9,763 nt of DNA from Spirochaetaceae bacterium. Its GTDB lineage: Bacteria > Spirochaetota > Spirochaetia > Treponematales > Breznakiellaceae. The position numbers and the translations under genes are program-made. Below the pieces are notes generated by a model. That model had not been told where the DNA came from and did no database searches. It was given only the letters and a program-made list of their open reading frames with translations. Of this stretch, positions 1 to 4,428 are shown one piece after another. Within the stretch, counting starts at the first letter, position 1; each line of letters begins with the position of its first letter. The DNA lies in assembly GCA_031279895.1 (NCBI GenBank), contig JAITHR010000154.1, forward strand, positions 1-9,763, given 5' to 3'.

Positions 1-108
1 CAAGACCTGAAAGCCTTGGGCTTCCATGCGCTTCGCCTCTTTGAGCACCGGCCCGCGAATATCATAGCACACGTCGTTTAGTTTTATGGACTTCGTAAAA
101 GTTCTCAT
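1..108 (-). CDS. alaA: AlaA-type PLP-dependent aminotransferase, N-terminal fragment
   Basis: Only the first 36 codons are in the window; the gene continues beyond position 1. The visible residues include VCYDIRGPVLKEAKRMEAQG (13-32), which closely matches the N-terminal segment of E. coli AlaA as I remember it (VCYDIRGPVLKEAKRLEEEG). AlaA is a fold-type I pyridoxal-phosphate enzyme that interconverts pyruvate and alanine, using glutamate as amino donor, in the cytoplasm. The PLP lysine and the rest of the active site are not visible, so exact substrate specificity is an inference. The ATG at 106-108 is chosen because the homology begins a few residues after it. There is no clear Shine-Dalgarno sequence; a -10-like TACTAT lies 8 bases before the ATG with a weak TTGCCC 18 bases further up, so the mRNA may have almost no leader. 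Confidence 0.82.
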   Translation of the reverse strand, partial: MRTFTKSIKLNDVCYDIRGPVLKEAKRMEAQGFQVL

Positions 109-152
109 TAGGTCTTATAGTACCGTCAAAAACAGGCGCAGGGCAAGCCTTC

Positions 153-240
153 TTTTTTACAGGCCGCCAGCGGCTTTTTTACAGGACTCCGCTTCGCGCT
201 CTTTTCCTTCCACTTTTTGATCTTCCACTTCGGTTCCCCT
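153..240. repeat. Direct repeat, copy A, downstream of the caspase gene
   Basis: Positions 153-208 match 1505-1560 with 4 differences in 56 bases. After a diverged stretch with a 2-base length difference, both copies end in the same 13 bases (CTTCGGTTCCCCT). Inside copy A the 12-mer CTTTTTTACAGG occurs twice, at 152-163 and 174-185, separated by a small GCCG/CGGC dyad. Both copies have the same orientation and bracket the caspase gene with its promoter. No transposase or terminal inverted repeat is visible. Confidence 0.8.
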
Positions 241-272
241 GGCCGCCGTTGTCCGCAGTTTGCACACGCCGT

Positions 273-1439
273 TTACCGCCGCGCCCGCGCCTGCTGTATT
301 ATCTGAATTATTTCCTTAATTTCAGCATGGTTCGGGTCAATGCGCAGCGCCGCGGTAAAGTCAGCGAGCGCACGGTCATAGTCCCCTCTGTTAGCATACG
401 CCACGCCGCGATTGCTATAGGCGGCGGCATGGTTCGGGTCAATGCGCAGTGCCGCAGTGTAGTCAGCGAGCGCACGGTCATAGTCCCCTCTGTTAGCATA
501 CGCCACGCCGCGATTGTTGTAAGCGGTGGCAAGATTACCCTTGGCATTAGCATGGTTCGGGTCAATGCGCAACGCCGCAGTGAAGGCGGCAATGGCCTCA
601 TCGTACTCCTCCCTGTTGTAATGCTCAGTGCCTTGATTGGAGAGCGCGTTGGCGTCCTGAGACGGCGCGGGCTGCGGGCGCGGGGCAGGCTGGGTTCCGG
701 CGCTCCCCAGGTAGGCGGTGCCATAAAACTTCACCGCCAGCTCGGGGTACTGCGTGTTGCCGCTCTCCTCTGCCACTGCCGCGCCGGTTCTTCTAAATAC
801 CTCAGTTACCTCAAGGCCCTCGACTTTCAGCTGGTTCAAGAGGTGTTTGGTAAAAAGCCCGTTCCGTCCTGCCCAGTTGTCAGATGCAACCGAATTAGCG
901 GCGGTGGCGTACATGATGATACTTCCCGGATACGCCGCGCTCACCACCGCAAGTCCGCGTCCGGCGTCGCGTATCCCCTTAAAGGGATTGGACCTACAGG
1001 CATCGAGTATCACGATGTTGAGTTCGTTTCCCGCATCCGCAAGCTCGTCAAGCACCATTTGAAGGGAAACGCACCGCGCCCGTACCATCGCGTAACTGTA
1101 CGCCTCCGCGTCCACTGGAATAAGAAAGTTCTCGCCATGTATTTGTGAACCATGTCCCGAATAAAAGAAAAAGCCGTAGCTGGTACGCGACCTGCGCAGG
1201 TTCCGCTTGAGCCGCTCAATGCCGGCCAGCATAGGCTCAAGCGCCCCGTTCGTAATACAATCTACCTGAAAGCCACATTGTTCGAGCGCGGTCTTCATGT
1301 CGTTCGCGTCGTTCACCGTATTTTTGAGCGGCGCCTCTGGATACGCCGCGTTTCCAATGACCAGCGCGTATTTTTCCCGCGCCGCTACTGTTGTCAGCGC
1401 CAGAGCCGCCAAAACCGCAAGGGTCGCCCGCTTTTTCAT
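273..1439 (-). CDS. Secreted caspase-like (peptidase C14) protein with C-terminal TPRs
   Basis: The protein has 388 residues. A signal peptide (about 1-20, KKR then a hydrophobic Leu/Ala core ending TVAA) sends it out of the cytoplasm. Residues 22-245 form a caspase/metacaspase p20-type domain: strand KYALVIGN (23-30), the catalytic histidine in YSGHG (His96) and the catalytic cysteine in LDACR (Cys148). The dyad is intact, so protease activity is plausible. The family cleaves after Arg/Lys or Asp; preference cannot be read here. A Pro/Ala/Gln linker (246-262) leads to three TPRs (about 267-371) of the RGDYDRALAD..ALRIDPNH type, probably for protein binding. The upstream in-frame ATG at 1499 is rejected because the ATG at 1439 has GGAGG (1447-1451) 7 bases before it and begins the signal peptide. 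The gene stands alone, divergent from the macrodomain gene. Substrate and role are unknown. Confidence 0.9.
   Translation of the reverse strand: MKKRATLAVLAALALTTVAAREKYALVIGNAAYPEAPLKNTVNDANDMKTALEQCGFQVDCITNGALEPMLAGIERLKRNLRRSRTSYGFFFYSGHGSQIHGENFLIPVDAEAYSYAMVRARCVSLQMVLDELADAGNELNIVILDACRSNPFKGIRDAGRGLAVVSAAYPGSIIMYATAANSVASDNWAGRNGLFTKHLLNQLKVEGLEVTEVFRRTGAAVAEESGNTQYPELAVKFYGTAYLGSAGTQPAPRPQPAPSQDANALSNQGTEHYNREEYDEAIAAFTAALRIDPNHANAKGNLATAYNNRGVAYANRGDYDRALADYTAALRIDPNHAAAYSNRGVAYANRGDYDRALADFTAALRIDPNHAEIKEIIQIIQQARARR
326..529 (-). repeat. Two near-identical 102-bp tandem units encoding TPRs
   Basis: Units 326-427 and 428-529 differ at 8 of 102 positions. Each encodes one 34-residue TPR. 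A third, more diverged unit begins at 551, displaced by 7 extra codons. The nucleotide similarity points to recent duplication, and the period (34 codons) lets copy number change without breaking the frame. Confidence 0.9.
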
Positions 1440-1446
1440 AATTACG

Positions 1447-1499
1447 CCTCCGTATTTCCGATGTTCCACCATCATAGCGCCGCGCCTGCGTATCCGCAA
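1447..1499 (-). promoter_or_regulatory. Promoter and ribosome-binding site of the caspase gene
   Basis: Read on the minus strand: TTGCGG (1494-1499), a 17-base spacer, TATGAT (1471-1476, 5 of 6 consensus bases), then GGAGG (1447-1451), 7 bases before the ATG at 1439. The -35 matches only 3 of 6, so the promoter is tentative; the ribosome-binding site is clear and decides the start. Confidence 0.5.
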
Positions 1500-1504
1500 C
1501 CGCT

Positions 1505-1594
1505 TTTTTTATAGGCCGCCAGCGTCTTTTTTACAGGACTCCGCTTCGCTATCTTTTCCTCGCGCTTCTTTGTATCCTCCGCTTCGGTTCCCCT
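1505..1594. repeat. Direct repeat, copy B, upstream of the caspase gene
   Basis: This is the partner of 153-240, in the same orientation, 1352 bases away start to start. It lies just outside the caspase promoter, so the two copies enclose a complete promoter-plus-gene unit. On the minus strand both copies can be read as a Lys-rich peptide (B: KRSPVKKTLAAYKKS; A: KRSPVKKPLAACKKE), but copy A has no start in that frame that I can identify. Confidence 0.8.
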
Positions 1595-1603
1595 GTGGGG
1601 TGT

Positions 1604-1628
1604 GGGGAGGCTTTTTTCTAACCTCCCC
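1604..1628. repeat. Perfect 7-bp-stem hairpin
   Basis: GGGGAGG (1604-1610) pairs with CCTCCCC (1622-1628) around an 11-base T-rich loop. No U-tract follows on either strand and no gene ends here, so it is not a convincing terminator. It may be part of the repeat that begins at 1505. Confidence 0.6.
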
Positions 1629-1659
1629 AATTCTTTAAAAAGCGCGGGGCTGACTGGCT

Positions 1660-1673
1660 GGTAATTCATTACC
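1660..1673. repeat. Inverted repeat GGTAAT-TC-ATTACC
   Basis: Perfect 6-bp arms separated by 2 bases. It lies 10 bases from the larger palindrome at 1684-1703. Operator-like in size, but no regulator gene is in the window. Confidence 0.6.
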
Positions 1674-1683
1674 TTACAACGAC

Positions 1684-1703
1684 TCATTCTGTCGACAGAG
1701 TGA
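1684..1703. promoter_or_regulatory. 20-bp palindrome around TCTGTCGACAGA, possible operator
   Basis: The central 12 bases (1688-1699, TCTGTCGACAGA) are a perfect palindrome. Three further pairs and one T-G mismatch extend it to 20 bp. It lies between the two divergent genes, a natural place for a shared regulator to bind, but it is 185 bp or more from either promoter. Binding function is an inference from symmetry and position only. Confidence 0.35.
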
Positions 1704-1716
1704 CGTGGACAAGGAA

Positions 1717-2100
1717 CGGCGCGGCGCGGGACGCTTATGAAACCGTCGGAGGCGCGGTAAGCGGACGGTCGTTGTTCGGGCGCGTGGCAGGAAGCTTATG
1801 TGCCACCCGCCGCCGGCAGGCGGAGGCTGCGGTACGCCGGACAGTCGTTGTTCGGGCGCGGGGCGGGAAGCTTACGGAACAGCCGCCGGCGGGCGGAGGC
1901 GCGGTAAGCGGACGGTCGTTGTTTGAAGCGCGGCGCGGGAAGTTTATGAAACAGCCGGAGGCTGCGCGAAGCGTAAGCCGCGCCTCAACAGTAGCCAGTC
2001 CGCTCACCGGACACGGTGTTGCACCATTTAAGAAACAACAGTGCTGAAACCGTCGGAGACGGGCCGGAGGCTGCGGCGGGCGGAGACGGGCCGGAGGTTG
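1717..2100 (+). repeat. Cluster of GC-rich dispersed repeat units
   Basis: A core GCGGACGGTCGTTG recurs at 1761-1774, 1837-1850 (two changes) and 1908-1921, so the units are 76 and 71 bases long. Typical order within a unit: core, TTCGGGCGCGGGGCGGGAAG, CTTATGAAACAGCCGGAGG, CTGCG. The last part contains a small dyad, CAGCC-GGA-GGCTG (for example 1952-1964). The 2047-2100 end is a variant with CCGTCGGAGACGGG. Related copies occur at 4349-4428 and, on both strands, at 7112-7318. No mobility gene is present. Confidence 0.75.
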
Positions 2101-2105
2101 TGGTG

Positions 2106-2111
2106 TATACT
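2106..2111 (+). promoter_or_regulatory. -10-like TATACT immediately before the macrodomain gene
   Basis: TATACT matches 5 of 6 consensus bases and ends 6 bases before the ATG at 2118, which would put the transcription start on or beside the start codon. The expected -35 position (2083-2088, GAGACG) is weak. The same hexamer at almost the same distance precedes the gene starting at 3887. Confidence 0.35.
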
Positions 2112-2117
2112 GACAGT

Positions 2118-2636
2118 ATGGCTATACTAGAATTGATGCAAGGCGATATTACCACCGTACCTGTTGACGCGGTGGTAAACGGAACCACCGCACGGGTGGT
2201 AATCGGCGGAGGGTCGCTGGACGCGGCGATCCACAGGGCCGCGGGCCCGCTCCTTATGACGGAACTGCGGCGGATTATGGACGAGCGGAAAACCATCGCG
2301 CTTGGGGAGAATATCAGCACCCAAGGGTACAAAATGCCCTGTAAAATGATAATCCATACCGCCTGCCCGGTGTATATGGGCGGCGGGTGGGAGGAGGCGA
2401 AATCCCTTACCGAGTGCTACCGCTCCTCCCTCCTCACGGCCCACGACGCGGGCATGGAAAGCATCGCGTTCCCCAACCTGGGGACCGGCGCCCATACCTT
2501 CCCCAAACAGCGGGCCTGCGAACTCTCGCTCGCCGCGGTTAAAGAAACGCTGCCCGCCGTACCGGGTATCAGGCGGGTGGTCTTTGTCTGTTTTGAAAAG
2601 GAAAACTACGCGCTCTACGCCGTGCGGATAGGCTAA
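2118..2636 (+). CDS. Macrodomain (ADP-ribose-binding) protein with altered loop
   Basis: The protein has 172 residues and is essentially a single macrodomain. Family features are the start LMQGDIT with Asp10, VDAVVN (16-21), a glycine-rich loop GGGSLDAAIHRAAGP (30-44), and PNLGTGAHTFP (119-129) as the phosphate-binding loop. Macrodomains bind ADP-ribose or related nucleotides; MacroD-type members remove ADP-ribose from proteins or hydrolyse O-acetyl-ADP-ribose. Here the usual NAAN is NGTT (21-24), the loop is one residue longer, and GGVD reads GSLD, so the asparagine associated with MacroD catalysis is missing. It may bind without hydrolysing. The ATG at 2118 fits the family start. A GTG at 2103 with GGAGG 5 bases upstream is an in-frame alternative; the longer frame from 2016 is repeat-derived. 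It is probably cytoplasmic, as no signal peptide is seen. Confidence 0.88.
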   Translation: MAILELMQGDITTVPVDAVVNGTTARVVIGGGSLDAAIHRAAGPLLMTELRRIMDERKTIALGENISTQGYKMPCKMIIHTACPVYMGGGWEEAKSLTECYRSSLLTAHDAGMESIAFPNLGTGAHTFPKQRACELSLAAVKETLPAVPGIRRVVFVCFEKENYALYAVRIG

Positions 2637-2642
2637 ACAGGC

Positions 2643-2662
2643 GCCCCGCGCTCAGGGGCTTT
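2643..2662. terminator. Weak hairpin between convergent genes
   Basis: GCCCC (2643-2647) pairs with GGGGC (2655-2659) and is followed by only three T on the plus strand. It lies 6 bases after the macrodomain stop codon and overlaps the end of the convergent 83-residue gene. The position suits a terminator; the short stem and short T-tract make it uncertain. Confidence 0.3.
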
Positions 2663-2903
2663 GCGCGGCCTTCCACTCGGCGATGAAACACTCGTAAGCC
2701 GCGATGGTGGCCGCCATCGTAATATCCTGCACCTCTCCGCGCCCCACCCAGTCGGCGCCGTCCATCTGGTAGAGGTGCAGGAGCACCCCTTCCAGATCGG
2801 CAACCGTACACCTATCCTGCGCCCGCCGCCGCTCAAGGCCGCGCAGCTCCTCCGCAAACGTATCCCGATACTTGGTATCCCGCCAGTCAACCGCTAAACC
2901 CAT
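2652..2903 (-). CDS. Small conserved-looking protein of unknown function
   Basis: The protein has 83 residues. I do not recognise the family. The composition is normal for a soluble cytoplasmic protein: charged N-terminal part (WRDTKYRDTFAEELRGLERR), then LEGVLLHLYQMDGADWVGRGEVQD and a Trp/Tyr-containing helix AAYECFIAEWK near the end; probably all-alpha. No signal peptide, membrane segment or metal motif. The ATG at 2903 has GAGG 4 bases upstream and AAGGAG 12 bases upstream. A second ATG at 2935 with a better site (AAAGGAG, 5 bases away) opens another frame that overlaps this start; see the separate entry. The gene follows the YD-like gene closely on the same strand and probably shares its mRNA. 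Confidence 0.65.
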   Translation of the reverse strand: MGLAVDWRDTKYRDTFAEELRGLERRRAQDRCTVADLEGVLLHLYQMDGADWVGRGEVQDITMAATIAAYECFIAEWKAAQSP

Positions 2904-2935
2904 GGCGCCTCGAATCTCCTTATTGCTGTTTTCAT
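2894..2935 (-). other. 13-codon overlapping ORF in front of the 83-residue gene
   Basis: Starting at 2935, 28 bases after the stop of the upstream gene, ATG with AAAGGAG five bases before it encodes MKTAIRRFEAPWV and stops inside the next gene. One inserted base near 2903 would fuse it to the 83-residue protein, giving about 93 residues. It is either a translational-coupling leader or the true N-terminus after a single-base frameshift. Confidence 0.4.
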
Positions 2936-2963
2936 GGTATCTCCTTTCATCCGGTCAGTAAAA

Positions 2964-3887
2964 TTATCGGTAAGAAATAACGCGCCGCACCACCGCCGGC
3001 TTACTTGGCGCGAGAACCCCGACGGCGCTTTCCATGCGGTATTCCCGCCGCTCCGTCCAATTCCCCCGACTGTCGAGGGTATAGGCGTAGCGAATCTCCG
3101 CGCCGCTGTCTTCCGCTTTTATCGAGAGAAGTAGCCCCCGCCCGTCCCATTGGAGGGTAAGGCTTTCGGCTACGGCGCCGGCCTCCTGCCGTTTCCAGTA
3201 TCTTGGGCGGTGTTCCGCCCCGTAGAGCGCGGAAAAAGCACCTTCCGGGCTTTCAACCGCGGACACCGCGCCGAAGCTGTTGTAATGGCGGGTCGTGACG
3301 CTTTCCCCTGCGGAAGAGCGGGCCGTACTCTGCCGGACGTTTCCTTCGGATGCCGCGAAATGGGCAAGCACGCTTCCCTCGGCGTCGTACCAGGTTTCGG
3401 CGCGGAAGTCATGCCGGATTGCCGCGAAAGAGACGGTTCCCTCCCGCGTTACCCGCGCAAGGGACAGGGGATCGGGATTACCTATAAAGGTAGCCGTAAC
3501 CGTGCCGGCGCCGCCAAAAACCGTGAGGCTTTCAGGCTGCCCGCGGGACGCGGCCTCCCTTGTTACCTGCGCGAAAGCCCCGTGTACCAGCGCGGGAAAC
3601 GCGGTGAGCGCGCCCTCGCGGTTCCATCGCGCACGGTATTCCGCGCCGTCTTCCATGACAAGGGTAATGGACGCGGGGTTTCCCGCGCAGAGGCGGAACC
3701 CGTCGGGGGGCATGGACGGCGCCCAGTCCGGTGACCAGACAACCGTGTTTTCCCGCGCCGCACCAACGAGCGGCCCCAGGGGAAAGGGCGCACCCGCTGC
3801 CTCCGCTTCCTGTGGACGCGCTTTTGTCAAAAGAAGGGGCAGGAACATAAGACAAAGAAGCATACCAAGTGAAATCCAACGCATCAT
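2964..3887 (-). CDS. Secreted protein with YD/RHS-like C-terminal segments
   Basis: The protein has 307 residues. A short basic start (MMRW) and a hydrophobic core (about 5-20) form a signal peptide, with possible cleavage near the AEA-AG at 28-32, so it acts in the periplasm or outside; no lipobox or second membrane segment is seen. The C-terminal half has YD/RHS-like stretches: TTRHYNSFGAVSAVESPEG (198-216), LTLQWDGRGLLLSI (243-256), and IRYAYTLDSRGNWTERREYR (265-284). Such repeats form beta-strands in extracellular proteins. No toxin domain or polymorphic C-terminus is present, and the specific function is unknown. The frame stays open upstream to 4265, but that part is the 21-bp array; the start at 3887 is chosen because a good promoter and the signal peptide lie there. 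It is the first gene of a probable two-gene unit. Confidence 0.72.
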   Translation of the reverse strand: MMRWISLGMLLCLMFLPLLLTKARPQEAEAAGAPFPLGPLVGAARENTVVWSPDWAPSMPPDGFRLCAGNPASITLVMEDGAEYRARWNREGALTAFPALVHGAFAQVTREAASRGQPESLTVFGGAGTVTATFIGNPDPLSLARVTREGTVSFAAIRHDFRAETWYDAEGSVLAHFAASEGNVRQSTARSSAGESVTTRHYNSFGAVSAVESPEGAFSALYGAEHRPRYWKRQEAGAVAESLTLQWDGRGLLLSIKAEDSGAEIRYAYTLDSRGNWTERREYRMESAVGVLAPSKPAVVRRVISYR

Positions 3888-3894
3888 GCCACAG

Positions 3895-3923
3895 AGTATA
3901 CCCCCCACTCCCCTCTTTGACAA
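3895..3923 (-). promoter_or_regulatory. Sigma-70-type promoter, probably giving a leaderless mRNA
   Basis: Read on the minus strand: TTGTCA (3918-3923, 5 of 6), a 17-base spacer made almost only of G and A, then TATACT (3895-3900, 5 of 6). The ATG at 3887 begins 7 bases after the -10, where transcription would start, and no Shine-Dalgarno sequence fits in between. The -35 hexamer lies inside the last unit of the 21-bp array. Confidence 0.65.
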
Positions 3924-4290
3924 CACGCCTCCCCGCTTTCCCGCCACAACTCCCCGCCTTGGACACACAACGCCCCGCTTTCCCGCCACAACCCCCGCCT
4001 TGGACACCCAACGCCCCGCTTTGACACCCCACCCCCCCGCCTTGGAGACACGTATCTCCGTCGCGGGGACACGTATCTCCGTCGCGGGGATACGCATTTC
4101 CGTCACGGAGACACGCATTCCTGCCTTGGGGATACTTATCTCCGTCACAGAATTCCGTCCTAGCGCCACGGAAATACTTCCCGCCACGACGCGGGCTTGC
4201 ACCCGCAGAGCGCGGGCTTGCACCCGCACGGCAAAGGTGCGCACCTCCGGGGCAAAGGTGCGCACCTCCAGAGCGCGGAGCGGTGTCCCC
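3914..4290. repeat. 18-unit tandem array with a 21-bp period
   Basis: Units start at 3914, 3935, 3956, 3977 (this one is 20 bp), 3997, 4018, 4039, 4060, 4081, 4102, 4123, 4144, 4165, 4186, 4207, 4228, 4249 and 4270; all others are 21 bp. Units 1-6 are C-rich on the plus strand (CCCCGC boundaries). Most of units 7-17 carry a near-palindrome centred at the same place in the unit, for example GGAGACACGTATCTCC (4044-4059), GCGGGCTTGCACCCGC (4191-4206, 4212-4227) and AGGTGCGCACCT (4235-4246, 4256-4267). Units 4144 and 4165 break the pattern. Because 21 is 7 codons, both strands stay open and give heptad-like peptides, which I regard as incidental. It is not CRISPR: no conserved repeat alternates with unique spacers. 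Confidence 0.9.
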
Positions 4291-4345
4291 GAAGCGCGGA
4301 GGCGTGGTGGTAAAGCGGGGAGTTGTGTCTGAAGCGGGGCGGCTG
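4291..4345 (+). repeat. Array-like units in opposite orientation
   Basis: The plus-strand sequence here (AAAGCGGGGAGTTGTGTCTG at 4312-4331, then AAGCGGGGCGG) resembles the minus-strand reading of the C-rich units at 3935-4038 (for example AAAGCGGGGCGTTGTGTGTC). The two ends of the array region are therefore imperfect inverted copies. Unit length is less regular here. Confidence 0.6.
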
Positions 4346-4348
4346 TAA

Positions 4349-4428
4349 GCGGACAGTCGTTGTTCGGGGCGCTTTTGTGCCGCCGCCGCCGGCGGCTTAT
4401 GAAACAGCCGGAGGCTGCGGAGGCTGCG
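4349..4428 (+). repeat. Dispersed GC-rich repeat copy at the end of the ATPase gene
   Basis: Starts with GCGGACAGTCGTTGTTCGGG, as in the 1761-1921 units, and ends with GAAACAGCCGGAGGCTGCGG, including the CAGCC-GGA-GGCTG dyad (4405-4417). It overlaps the last codons and the stop codon of the ATPase gene, which is read from the other strand. Confidence 0.75.

Larger units (their letters stand above)
1440..2117. other. 678-bp divergent intergenic region, repeat-rich
   Basis: This region separates the caspase gene (minus) from the macrodomain gene (plus). From left to right it holds the caspase ribosome-binding site and promoter, direct-repeat copy B, a 7-bp-stem hairpin, two short palindromes, then about 400 bp of GC-rich repeat units (1717-2100), and finally the macrodomain -10 element. 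Open frames exist on both strands, but the ones I inspected follow the repeats and resemble no protein I know. Confidence 0.75.

Noticed and set aside
153..240. Intrinsic terminator of the caspase gene within repeat copy A
   Set aside because: The T-runs are on the plus strand, so in the direction of caspase transcription the small dyad is followed by A-rich, not T-rich, sequence.
249..1148. Long plus-strand ORF opposite the caspase-TPR gene
   Set aside because: It is a shadow of the TPR repeats; the minus frame has catalytic motifs, a signal peptide and a ribosome-binding site.
1472..1687. 71-residue minus-strand ORF with a Lys-rich end (KRSPVKKTLAAYKKS)
   Set aside because: It overlaps the caspase promoter, a hairpin and direct-repeat copy B, and has no recognisable family. 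Kept only as a repeat observation.
1700..2047. 115-residue plus-strand ORF and the matching minus-strand frames
   Set aside because: They are made entirely of the GC-rich repeat units, and their peptide repeats mirror the DNA repeats.
3888..4265. N-terminal extension of the secreted protein gene, in frame through the 21-bp array with heptad-like peptide repeats
   Set aside because: A strong promoter and a good signal peptide lie downstream at 3887-3923, both strands of the array are open because the period is 7 codons, and no start region with a ribosome-binding site was seen at 4265.
3914..4290. CRISPR array
   Set aside because: There is no conserved repeat with unique spacers, the 21-bp period is too short, and no cas gene is present.
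3914..4290. Plasmid iteron origin
   Set aside because: The 21-bp period fits iterons, but the units are too diverged, no replication initiator gene is in the window, and the neighbours are ordinary chromosomal genes.
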